From assembly GCA_043817715.1 (NCBI GenBank), contig JBDRGO010000007.1, forward strand, positions 17,411-81,410: a stretch of DNA of 64,000 nt, given 5' to 3'. Shown here piece by piece: positions 51,052 to 58,688 of this stretch (position 1 is the stretch's first letter; every line of letters begins with the position of its first letter). The stretch comes from JAFGBZ01 sp043817715. GTDB lineage: Archaea > Iainarchaeota > Iainarchaeia > Iainarchaeales > JAFGBZ01. The notes under the pieces were generated by a model. That model was not told the origin of the DNA. It did no database searches and was given only the letters and a program-made list of their open reading frames with translations. The position numbers and the translations under genes were made by a program.

Positions 51052-51127
51052 TTTAAATACTTAAACGCATACTATTAATTAGTAGTAACACTTTATTATC
51101 GTGAATAAGTTAACTTTGGGGGATTGG
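51052..51127 (+). promoter_or_regulatory. Promoter and AGTAGTAA/GGGGG leader of the three-gene exported-protein operon
   Basis: TATA-like CTTTAAATAC at about 51052-51061, AGTAGTAA at 51081-51088, GGGGG just before GATTGG-ATG 51128. Confidence 0.6.
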
Positions 51128-51976
51128 ATGCATAAGAATGGATTTTTGTTTGGAATAATTTTTCTTGTTTTGTTTAGCTTAAGCATTTTTGCATTTAATG
51201 TTTCAGGAATTCCTTCTGAAATAGAGTTCAATGAAAAGCCCGAAGTGCTGAGCTTTTATGTTGAAAATAATTCAGGATATGAAAATAATTTAAGCATTGA
51301 AATTGCTTTTCCCGGAATGATTACTGCTTTAAACGCCCCGAGAAAAATCGGTTCAGGAGAAACAGAAAAAATTGTCTTCAGGCTAAACCCTTCGAAGAAT
51401 TTAATCAGATCGGTTTATTTGGGAAAAATAAAAATCAAGCTCGGAGATTTGGAAACAGAAAGGACAATTAAATTCAGGTTCAATGAATTCAAAGGAAAGG
51501 CAATTAAGATTTCATTTGAAAAAAATGAAATTAATTTAAATGAATCAAATGAACTGAATGTTATTTTGGAAAACCAATATTTATTGGATTCACAGGAAAT
51601 TGAATTAGTGAAAGTTGAAAATCCGCCTTTCGGATGGAAGTTCAGTTTTGAAAAAACATCATTGGATTCACTGGAACAAAAAACAGTTCCATTAACAGTC
51701 AATGCAACCGGCGCATATTCAGGAACCATTATTCTGGTTTTTGAATCAAACGGAATTCAGGAAAAAAAAGAGCTGAATGTTATTTATGAACAGAAAGGAA
51801 ATAATTCAGGAATTTTCGGATTGTTTGTTTTGCCTGAATTGGGCGAAATAAGCATGGGCGATTTATTGATTGATTTTATTTTAATTTTAATTGTTGCAGT
51901 TTTATTGATTTCGTTTATTTCAAAATTAACCCAGTTTCTTTATAGTAGAGATAAAAAAAATGGAGTGAAAAAATGA
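51128..51976 (+). CDS. Exported beta-sandwich protein with C-terminal TM helix
   Basis: A 282-residue protein. ATG 51128 is preferred over GTG 51101: it follows GGGGGATT at RBS distance and starts a normal signal peptide (HKNGFLFGIIFLVLFSLSIF). Two NEW3/Ig-like beta-sandwiches follow (SEIEFNEKPEVLSFYVENNS ... and KISFEKNEINLNESNELNVI ...). One TM helix lies near 240-262 (LLIDFILILIVAVLLISFI), with a basic cytoplasmic tail. First gene of a three-gene unit; its stop overlaps the next start (ATGA). Probably part of an envelope complex with the next two products. Confidence 0.78.
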   Translation: MHKNGFLFGIIFLVLFSLSIFAFNVSGIPSEIEFNEKPEVLSFYVENNSGYENNLSIEIAFPGMITALNAPRKIGSGETEKIVFRLNPSKNLIRSVYLGKIKIKLGDLETERTIKFRFNEFKGKAIKISFEKNEINLNESNELNVILENQYLLDSQEIELVKVENPPFGWKFSFEKTSLDSLEQKTVPLTVNATGAYSGTIILVFESNGIQEKKELNVIYEQKGNNSGIFGLFVLPELGEISMGDLLIDFILILIVAVLLISFISKLTQFLYSRDKKNGVKK

Positions 51977-53931
51977 ATAAACTAAAATTAAAAATGAATA
52001 AATTAAGCTTAATTCTGGTTATTGCAGGAGTGCTTTTAATTGTTCTTTCAGCAGGAGCCAATGCAGAATGCAATGGAACATGCGATTTAGTTAATTACAT
52101 TTATGATTCAGACATAATCATTTCAGCCGAAGAAACAAGTTTGGGCTTAATGCCTGAAGGCGTAATTTCAACATTAATTTCAGTTAAAAATTCAGGAAAT
52201 GAAATCAAATGCATGAAATTGTTTGCCGACCCGAATTATGTTGGATTGAAGGCAGTTTTGGCTGAAACAGATATTTGCGTTGCACCGAACCAGGCAAGAA
52301 CTTTCTCGCTTACAGTTACCGCACCAAAAGAAATTCCTTCCTATCCTGTAATTCATACAGTAAAGATTTTCGCAATGCAGGAAAGCAAGGTAATTGCAGA
52401 AAAAAAAGTATTAGTTGACATTGACGGAGACAAATGCTTTTCATTAAAACAAAGCTATTATAAGCCAGTTTTTGAATTAAACGGATATTCTAAAGAAATT
52501 CCTTTTACAATCAAAAATTTATGCGAAAAAACACTTCGCCTGGAATTAAGCGCAGACAATGAAATGTTCATGCCTGAATTTGAAGAAAATGAAATGATTC
52601 TGAACAGAAGCGAAACAAGAAGGACAAATTTAGTTATTCATATCAACGGCACAACTCCAGCAGGGGATTATGAAGCAATGGTTTACGGAAAAAGCAAGGA
52701 CAGAAAAGTGCAGAGATATGCAAATTTTTCATTAACTGAAAACTTTCATAAAAAACAATTGAAAATTGAAGTATTGGATGAATTCACTGAAATGAAAAGA
52801 GGGGAAGAAAAATTAATCCGCTTTAAGGCAACAAATTTAATGAATGAAAAGCAGAAGATTTTCTTTATGGCAAATTTAACATTAGGATATGAATTTTTGC
52901 AGGAAAGCCATGAATTTGAAGCAAATGAATCACAGGTGTTTTACTTAAAAGTAAAGGCAAAGGAATTCAATGAAAACAAGCAGTACAAGGGAATATTATA
53001 CGCTTACAACAGAAACGGGGAACAGGACGAAGATGATTTCTTTGTTGAAATAAATGCAGAGCATGATGTAACTGCAGAATTGCTTGAAGGAAATGCAAAG
53101 GCATTGATTTGTGCAATAAATGAAAAGGCAATTGCGGAACTGCTTGTTTCAAATTACGGGGACTTCAATGAAAAAATCGAGATAAAAATAAATAATCCTG
53201 ATTATAAAACAATTGAAGTCAAAGCAGCAGAAAACAAATTCACACTGGATGAAGACGAAAGCAGAAAAGTATTCATTGCAATTGCGCCAGGAACCGAAGC
53301 AGAATTAGGCGAGCATGAATTCACAGCAACAGTTTATGCATCAGGAAAATTTATAAAAAAATTCACCATTAACTATATTGTTGTTGAAGAAGAAAACACA
53401 GAATTGGAACAAGGAGTAATCCAGATAACCGGATTTCCGACAGAAGTTTCACTGGCGCAAGGCGAAGAAAAAGAAATGGTTTTCACCATAACCAATACAT
53501 CAAAAGAAAAAATAAAAGGAATAACTGCAGCAATGAAAGGACTGGGTTATGGAACCACTGCATCAGAAGAAAAAATTTCACTTGCAGCAGGGGAAACAAA
53601 GACAGTTAAACTGAATTTAAAGGCGGAAAAAAACGCCAAAATAATTTCATTCAATGCAGTAATTGAAATCAAATCAGATGAATTCATTGATTCAAAACCG
53701 GTTAAAGTAATTGTCCTTTCAAAAAAAGAAACCAAAGAAGAAGGCAATGAAGGCGCATTGGAAACAGCAATAGCCGGATTAATCGGGTTAGGAAGCTCCC
53801 TAGGCGGAGGGCTAATGATTTTAATATTAATCATAGCAATAATACTTATTATTTCACTACTTAAAAGTGATGAAACAAAATCAAACAACAGGTGGATTGC
53901 CTATAAAAAAAGGAGAGGAATGTATGCATAA
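51973..53931 (+). CDS. Exported multi-domain CARDB/NEW3-like protein with C-terminal TM helix
   Basis: A 652-residue protein. The signal peptide is about residues 8-32 (NKLSLILVIAGVLLIVLSA). Several ~110-residue beta-sandwich units follow, each with a conserved FxIxNxxxExxxxxL pattern and cysteines (for example CNGTCDLVNY near the N-terminus, CFSLKQSYY, CEKTLRL). The last ~45 residues hold a GLIGLGSSLGGG segment, one TM helix and a basic tail (KKRRGMYA). The same C-terminal layout occurs in the products at 47.8 and 53.9 kb. It overlaps its neighbours at both ends (ATGA; 8 bp), implying coupled translation. Confidence 0.78.
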   Translation: MNKLKLKMNKLSLILVIAGVLLIVLSAGANAECNGTCDLVNYIYDSDIIISAEETSLGLMPEGVISTLISVKNSGNEIKCMKLFADPNYVGLKAVLAETDICVAPNQARTFSLTVTAPKEIPSYPVIHTVKIFAMQESKVIAEKKVLVDIDGDKCFSLKQSYYKPVFELNGYSKEIPFTIKNLCEKTLRLELSADNEMFMPEFEENEMILNRSETRRTNLVIHINGTTPAGDYEAMVYGKSKDRKVQRYANFSLTENFHKKQLKIEVLDEFTEMKRGEEKLIRFKATNLMNEKQKIFFMANLTLGYEFLQESHEFEANESQVFYLKVKAKEFNENKQYKGILYAYNRNGEQDEDDFFVEINAEHDVTAELLEGNAKALICAINEKAIAELLVSNYGDFNEKIEIKINNPDYKTIEVKAAENKFTLDEDESRKVFIAIAPGTEAELGEHEFTATVYASGKFIKKFTINYIVVEEENTELEQGVIQITGFPTEVSLAQGEEKEMVFTITNTSKEKIKGITAAMKGLGYGTTASEEKISLAAGETKTVKLNLKAEKNAKIISFNAVIEIKSDEFIDSKPVKVIVLSKKETKEEGNEGALETAIAGLIGLGSSLGGGLMILILIIAIILIISLLKSDETKSNNRWIAYKKRRGMYA

Positions 53932-56900
53932 AATAATTGGAATGCTTTTGGTGCTGGCTTTAATTTTTCCGGCAGCATATGCACTGGAAATAAACGGAAA
54001 CTGCGATAACAGCATAACTCAATGTGAATTGGGAATAAATGACCTGGAGGTATGCAATAACAGCACCCAAAGGGATTTTTTTAATGTGACTCTTTCAGGA
54101 GAAGCAGCAAAATGGGTTACTGTCCTGCCCTCAACACTTGAACTTGGACCAGGAGAATGCAGGCAAATACAGACATTCACTGTTTCAGCATGTTACACTG
54201 AGCCAGGAACTTATGGATACACTATAACAGTTTCTGATGGATTCAATGCATCAATTAATTGTGAATTAGAAATTATTCAAGGACATATTGTTCCAATTAA
54301 AATAATGCCATCTTATCATGAAGCAGCTCAATGTGAAGAAAAAATTTATTCAGTTGAATTAAATAATACTTCAATAATTGATAAACAGCAAACAGAAGAT
54401 GTATTTCTTTCATTGCATGGAGAACTTCCAGAAGAATGGGCTCAGTTTTCTGAAACTGAATTAAAAGTAAAAAAAGGAAGTCCTAAAACAGTTGAATTAA
54501 AAGTTAAATCTCCTTGTAATGCTGAATTCAAAGAATATGATTTCATAGTAAGAGCAGCATTATTTAATCCAAATTTCTTTGATGAAGATAATGCAGTATT
54601 TGAAGTAAAGCAAGCACAGAACTTAGTAATTTCTTCTGAAAGCAATGCAGCATTAATTGCATGCAAAGAAGAAAAAAGAGAATATTTTTTGAATTTCAGA
54701 AACAATGGAAAATACAATGACGAATATGAATTAAATTTAGATGGACCTGAATGGGTTCAATTAGAAAGAGACACTGTTTCAATTCAAGCAGGAACATCAA
54801 AAGACGTTAAATTGATTTTAAATAAAGCACCAAAAGAAAAAGAAATTTCATTGAAAGTAAAAGCTGTTTCAGAAAAATACAATTATGAAACAACTAAATT
54901 AATTGATGTTAAAGCAATGGATTGCTATAGTTTGAAAGCTGAATTAATTCAAGGAGCAAACACTGCTTGTGCTGAAGTACAAGAAACATATGAATTTGAA
55001 GTAACTAATACTTCAATTGAAAAAAGAAACATTGAATTAGAAGTAAAAGGTTTAAACGGGGATCTTGAAAAAAATGCTCTTGCATTAGAAGCAGGAGAAA
55101 CACAAAAAGTAACCTTCAGACCTGATTTAGAAAATTTACCTGAAGAAGGATATGCAGAAGAATCTGATATAACTTCAATTGAATTCATTATGGATACTTC
55201 AGGTTCAATGATTGAAAAATTAGGCGGAGAAAAGAAAATAGATATAGCAAAAAGAGAATTAAGAAAATTAATTGAAGACACTGCAAGCATTAATGCAGGA
55301 TTAAGGGTTTTCGGACAGGGAATTTCAGATGACTGCGCTGAAAGCCAGTTAACTTACCCTATTGAAAAATTAAATACTGGAAAAATGATACAAAAAATAA
55401 ATTCACTTTCCCCGCAGGGAAAAACCCCTCTTGCACAGGCATTAAACGCAGGGGCAAATGACTTCACAGAAAAAGGAAACAATGCAATAATCCTTGTAAG
55501 CGACGGAAAAGAAACATGCAATGGAAACATTGACGAAGCAATCAAAACAGCAAAAGAAAAAGGAGTACGTGTTTACACTGTGGGATTTGACATTGATGAA
55601 GCAGGACAGAAAGAACTGAAAAAAATCGCTTCTGAAACAGGCGGAAAATACTTTGATGCAGTAAATGCAGAAGAACTCGCAGGCTCATTAAATGAAATTG
55701 CAAGAGAACTGAAAATAGTCAAATCAAAATCATCTGCAGAATCATTCACATTCAAGGCAAAAACAGAATTTGCCGAAGCAAGCAAAAAAATAAATTTAAC
55801 AGTAAATGACTGCTTCAATGCAGCACTGTCAATTCCGGAACTTGCATTATGCAAAGGAATTGAAAAAAAGGAATTCTTCAAAATAGCAAACCTTGGAACA
55901 GAAAAACTTGAATTTGAAGTAAGCTCAGTTCCTGAATGGATTAAAGTGGATGAAAAATTCATTAAAACAACTGTTCTGCCTGAAGAAGAAAAAGAAATTC
56001 CTTTCACAGCACTTGCACCAATAAATGCAATTGAATCAGAATATACCATAACAGTGAACTCAGAAAACCAGAAATTAAAGGACACAAAAGAAATGGTTTA
56101 CTTAAGCGACGCAAGCTGCATCGGAGTGGATTTAATCACATTAATAGAGGAAATTGATGCAAAAGTATGCGAAGGAAAAGACTACACAATTTACATTGAA
56201 AATACAGGGCAAACAAATGCAGAAGTAACAGTTTCAAGCAATAAAAGCTGGGTATATGTAATAAATGACAAAATTACATTAACACCAGGAGAAAGAAAAG
56301 AAGTCACTTTCTTTGTAAGCCCCCCATTTGACGTAGGCCCTTACACTGAACTCGTATTCAATGCAAAAACAGACAAAGGATTTGAATCAAGCGTTTCAAT
56401 CGGATTAATCAAAACAGGCCAGGACTTTGAAGAAGAAATTGATTTGCAGATAAAAGCAGATAAAAAAATAATCGAAATCACAGACCCAAAAGAAGGGGCA
56501 ACAGTTGAATTCGAACTTGAAAACAATTCAAACAGAGTATTGAAAATCAATTCAATCACTTCATTGAAATATGATGCAAAATTCAACCTGGAAAAAACAA
56601 GAATCGCGGCAAAAGAAAGAACAAAAGTATCAATGCAGGTAATAATCCCTGAAGGCGAAGAAGGAACAATTGTTGTTCCATTCAAAATTACAACAAACCA
56701 AGGAACCTATGTAAGAGACATACCTGTTGAATTCAAAATAACTGAAGCCCCACAAACAGAAGAACAGCCGATTTCAATCGGAAGCGGATTGTTTTCACTT
56801 GTAGGATTAAGCGGAGTAATCATCGGATTAATACTGTTAATCCTTCTGGCAGTTGGTTCATACTATTATATCAAACAGAAAAAAGAAGAAACAAAAAAAG

Positions 56901-57007
56901 AGCAAGAGGAAACCAAAACAGAAGAACCAAAAGAACCTGCTGAAGCAAAGGCAAAAAAGAAAACAGCAAAAAAAGAAACAAAAAAAACAGGCAAAAAAAA
57001 GAATTAA
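53924..57007 (+). CDS. Exported VWA-domain protein with beta-sandwich repeats and C-terminal TM anchor
   Basis: A 1027-residue protein. ATG 53924 (after AGGAGAGGAATGT) starts a signal peptide, HKIIGMLLVLALIFPAAYA. Beta-sandwich units with paired cysteines span ~20-415. A von Willebrand factor A domain spans ~418-600 with a complete MIDAS: DTSGS near 423, the Thr of SPQGKTPLAQAL, and SDGKETC. More sandwiches follow (~605-945), then a GLFSLVGLSG segment, a TM helix (~957-980) and a ~45-residue Lys/Glu tail. VWA domains bind ligands through a metal ion, so this is a likely adhesin or organiser of an envelope complex with the two upstream products. Confidence 0.85.
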   Translation: MHKIIGMLLVLALIFPAAYALEINGNCDNSITQCELGINDLEVCNNSTQRDFFNVTLSGEAAKWVTVLPSTLELGPGECRQIQTFTVSACYTEPGTYGYTITVSDGFNASINCELEIIQGHIVPIKIMPSYHEAAQCEEKIYSVELNNTSIIDKQQTEDVFLSLHGELPEEWAQFSETELKVKKGSPKTVELKVKSPCNAEFKEYDFIVRAALFNPNFFDEDNAVFEVKQAQNLVISSESNAALIACKEEKREYFLNFRNNGKYNDEYELNLDGPEWVQLERDTVSIQAGTSKDVKLILNKAPKEKEISLKVKAVSEKYNYETTKLIDVKAMDCYSLKAELIQGANTACAEVQETYEFEVTNTSIEKRNIELEVKGLNGDLEKNALALEAGETQKVTFRPDLENLPEEGYAEESDITSIEFIMDTSGSMIEKLGGEKKIDIAKRELRKLIEDTASINAGLRVFGQGISDDCAESQLTYPIEKLNTGKMIQKINSLSPQGKTPLAQALNAGANDFTEKGNNAIILVSDGKETCNGNIDEAIKTAKEKGVRVYTVGFDIDEAGQKELKKIASETGGKYFDAVNAEELAGSLNEIARELKIVKSKSSAESFTFKAKTEFAEASKKINLTVNDCFNAALSIPELALCKGIEKKEFFKIANLGTEKLEFEVSSVPEWIKVDEKFIKTTVLPEEEKEIPFTALAPINAIESEYTITVNSENQKLKDTKEMVYLSDASCIGVDLITLIEEIDAKVCEGKDYTIYIENTGQTNAEVTVSSNKSWVYVINDKITLTPGERKEVTFFVSPPFDVGPYTELVFNAKTDKGFESSVSIGLIKTGQDFEEEIDLQIKADKKIIEITDPKEGATVEFELENNSNRVLKINSITSLKYDAKFNLEKTRIAAKERTKVSMQVIIPEGEEGTIVVPFKITTNQGTYVRDIPVEFKITEAPQTEEQPISIGSGLFSLVGLSGVIIGLILLILLAVGSYYYIKQKKEETKKEQEETKTEEPKEPAEAKAKKKTAKKETKKTGKKKN

Positions 57008-57247
57008 TTCAAACAAAACAAGTAAAAGCAAAAACAAACAACACAAAAAGAAAAAAACAAGAAATTCAAACAAAAAAGAATTAATTCAAAAACAAAAAGA
57101 AATAATTCCAACAAAAGAACAATGCAAAAAAAACAAACAAAAAATTAACCAAAAAAAAAAAATATTAAAAAGAAGAATTGTTTCTTCTTTTCTTTTTCTT
57201 ATTTTTTATTTTTATTGCTTTTATTATCTTCAATCAGCAAAGGAAAA
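57008..57247. other. Low-complexity A-rich gap with hairpin/T-tract terminator
   Basis: Bases 57008-57165 are almost entirely A, C and occasional G on the plus strand, with no credible gene; the open frame across it is compositional. At 57167-57191 a short stem AAAAGAAGAA / TTCTTCTTTT is followed by a T-rich tract to ~57225, a probable terminator of the exported-protein operon. Confidence 0.55.
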
Positions 57248-57901
57248 TTATTTTTTCTTCAAAAAAGAATTAAAATGCCCTGCAACCAAAGAACTGTTAA
57301 TCAGCAGTGCTTTTTCCTCTTTTTCATCAAATGAATGATTCAGATAAAGCAGTACAGAATCCTTGTCAAGCAGGACAAATTTTGATTCAGAGGATTCAAC
57401 AGAGGAAAAAGAAAATTTTTTTCTTGAAGCATGCTCTTTAAATGAATCAATTGATTCTTTTGAACCTACAAAAACAGGCTTTGAAGAAGAGTCAAAAATA
57501 ATGGAATTGATGTTTTTCTTTCCTGCAATCAGAACCGCGGATTCATTGAAAGCATTTTCAGGATGCTCCTGCAACTGGGACTGAAGGGAAGAAACAATTG
57601 AATCCAGTTCAGAAAAATGAGTTTTCATATCATGCTCTTTCCTTGATTTAACAAAAACAAGGACTTTCTTTAAAGGAAAGGCAGAATACTTAACCGGCTT
57701 AACCGGCTTATGCGAAATAAATCCCTTATTCTGCAAGGAAACCAATACATCATAAACCCTTGCCCTAGGAATTCCTGCTTTTTCCGAAACAACGCCTGCA
57801 GTTGAAGTTCCTGAATTAAGCAAAGCAACATATGCCTTTGACTCATATTCATTCAAGCCCAATTGCTTGATTAAATCAATTAATTTCTTCAACCACTTCA
57901 C
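57248..57901 (-). CDS. TrmB-family transcription regulator
   Basis: A 217-residue TrmB-type protein. The N-terminal winged helix is clear: LIKQLGLNEYESKAYVALLN, TAGVVSEKAGIPRARVYDVL, LQNKGFISHKPVKPVKYSAF. A coiled-coil linker (EHDMKTHFSELDSIVSSLQS) follows, then a shorter C-terminal domain. The sugar-binding domain of classical TrmB is missing, so the ligand is unknown. Start is GTG 57901 or an in-frame TTG at 57892. It may control the adjacent exported-protein operon or the genes across the structured RNA, but there is no direct evidence. Confidence 0.85.
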   Translation of the reverse strand: MKWLKKLIDLIKQLGLNEYESKAYVALLNSGTSTAGVVSEKAGIPRARVYDVLVSLQNKGFISHKPVKPVKYSAFPLKKVLVFVKSRKEHDMKTHFSELDSIVSSLQSQLQEHPENAFNESAVLIAGKKNINSIIFDSSSKPVFVGSKESIDSFKEHASRKKFSFSSVESSESKFVLLDKDSVLLYLNHSFDEKEEKALLINSSLVAGHFNSFLKKK

Positions 57902-58137
57902 ACCCTAAAAAATAAATGAATCACTAAAGGAAAGAAGAAAGGAATATAAATAGTTTTGCTTGAACAAAAAAAGCCCGCTGAATAAAGCCAAAAGAACTGA
58001 ATTTAAAAGCATTCGGCATCAAAAAAGCAAAAAAAATTTCTCTGCTTTTGTTGGCAAAGGAAAGAAATTTTTTCCAAAAAAAAAGTTATGTGTAAAATCT
58101 GAATAAAAGTATTTAAAGAAGTTCTGCACCAATATAA

Positions 58138-58240
58138 GAGTTGGGAGTTAAGGAGACAAGATACACTGCTTTCCCGCTGAATCGGCGGCGGTCTTCGTGG
58201 GGGAGGCTGAAGGCAGATCCCTGCTTGTCTCCCAATACTC
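58138..58240 (+). ncRNA. Candidate structured RNA (or 5' leader element), unassigned
   Basis: A GC-rich island of about 100 bases in very AT-rich DNA. A TATA-like AGTATTTAAAG at 58108-58118 places a start near 58140. GGAGACAAG (58152-58160) pairs perfectly with CTTGTCTCC (58224-58232), while TTGGGAG (58141-58147) can pair with CTCCCAA (58229-58235); the two helices share bases and exclude each other. Inside are CTGC/GCAG (58166/58213), CCGC-TGAATCG-GCGG and a G-rich strand. It does not match tRNA, 5S, SRP, RNase P or C/D box patterns I know. The gap 57902-58295 otherwise holds nothing I can name. The membrane-protein gene begins 56 bp beyond it, so cis control is possible. Confidence 0.6.
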
Positions 58241-58295
58241 AATTAACCAAATTCTAAAAACAAATAATTATTAATTAAAAAAATAATAATTTTGC

Positions 58296-58688
58296 ATGAA
58301 CTCAAAAGCAAAAAAATACATTTTTCTTTTAGGAATTCCTTTAGGGCTTCTTTTACTATCACAAATTGTTTTCCAAATTGAAAAAGAGCCCCTTATTAGA
58401 AGTGCATTAATTATTGCTGGATTTATTTCCTTACCAATTCTTGCAAATTATATTAATGCAGATAAAAAAGAATTTATTATTGCATTTGTTGTTTTTGATT
58501 TAATAAATGAATTTCTTTTTTTTGCTGAAGATGTTCTTTTACCTAATGCAGTTTACTCTCTTGAAGAATGGCTAAGCACTTATAAAACAATTGAATGGAT
58601 TTCGGGAAGAATATTTTTTACAGCGATTTATTTTTTAATTCTGTTCCTTGTTTTTGTTTTCTTAAAAAAGAAAAAATCAGTTTCTTAA
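58296..58688 (+). CDS. Small membrane protein, four TM helices
   Basis: A 130-residue hydrophobic protein with segments near 8-28 (YIFLLGIPLGLLLLSQIVF), 36-52, 61-78 and 105-125, and a Lys-rich end. No family recognised. No clear RBS precedes the ATG. It lies downstream of the structured RNA candidate and could be its regulated gene. Its 3' end overlaps the convergent ATPase gene by 12 bases. Confidence 0.65.
   Translation: MNSKAKKYIFLLGIPLGLLLLSQIVFQIEKEPLIRSALIIAGFISLPILANYINADKKEFIIAFVVFDLINEFLFFAEDVLLPNAVYSLEEWLSTYKTIEWISGRIFFTAIYFLILFLVFVFLKKKKSVS

Noticed and set aside
56853..57338. Plus-strand 161-codon frame after the VWA gene
   Set aside because: Product is almost only Lys, Gln, Asn and Arg from A-rich non-coding DNA, overlapping the real C-terminus in another frame.
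58138..58240. Assigning the structured island as tRNA, 5S rRNA, SRP RNA or a C/D guide RNA
   Set aside because: No T-arm motif, no 5S or SRP domain IV consensus and no C/D boxes at the right places are visible; left unassigned.
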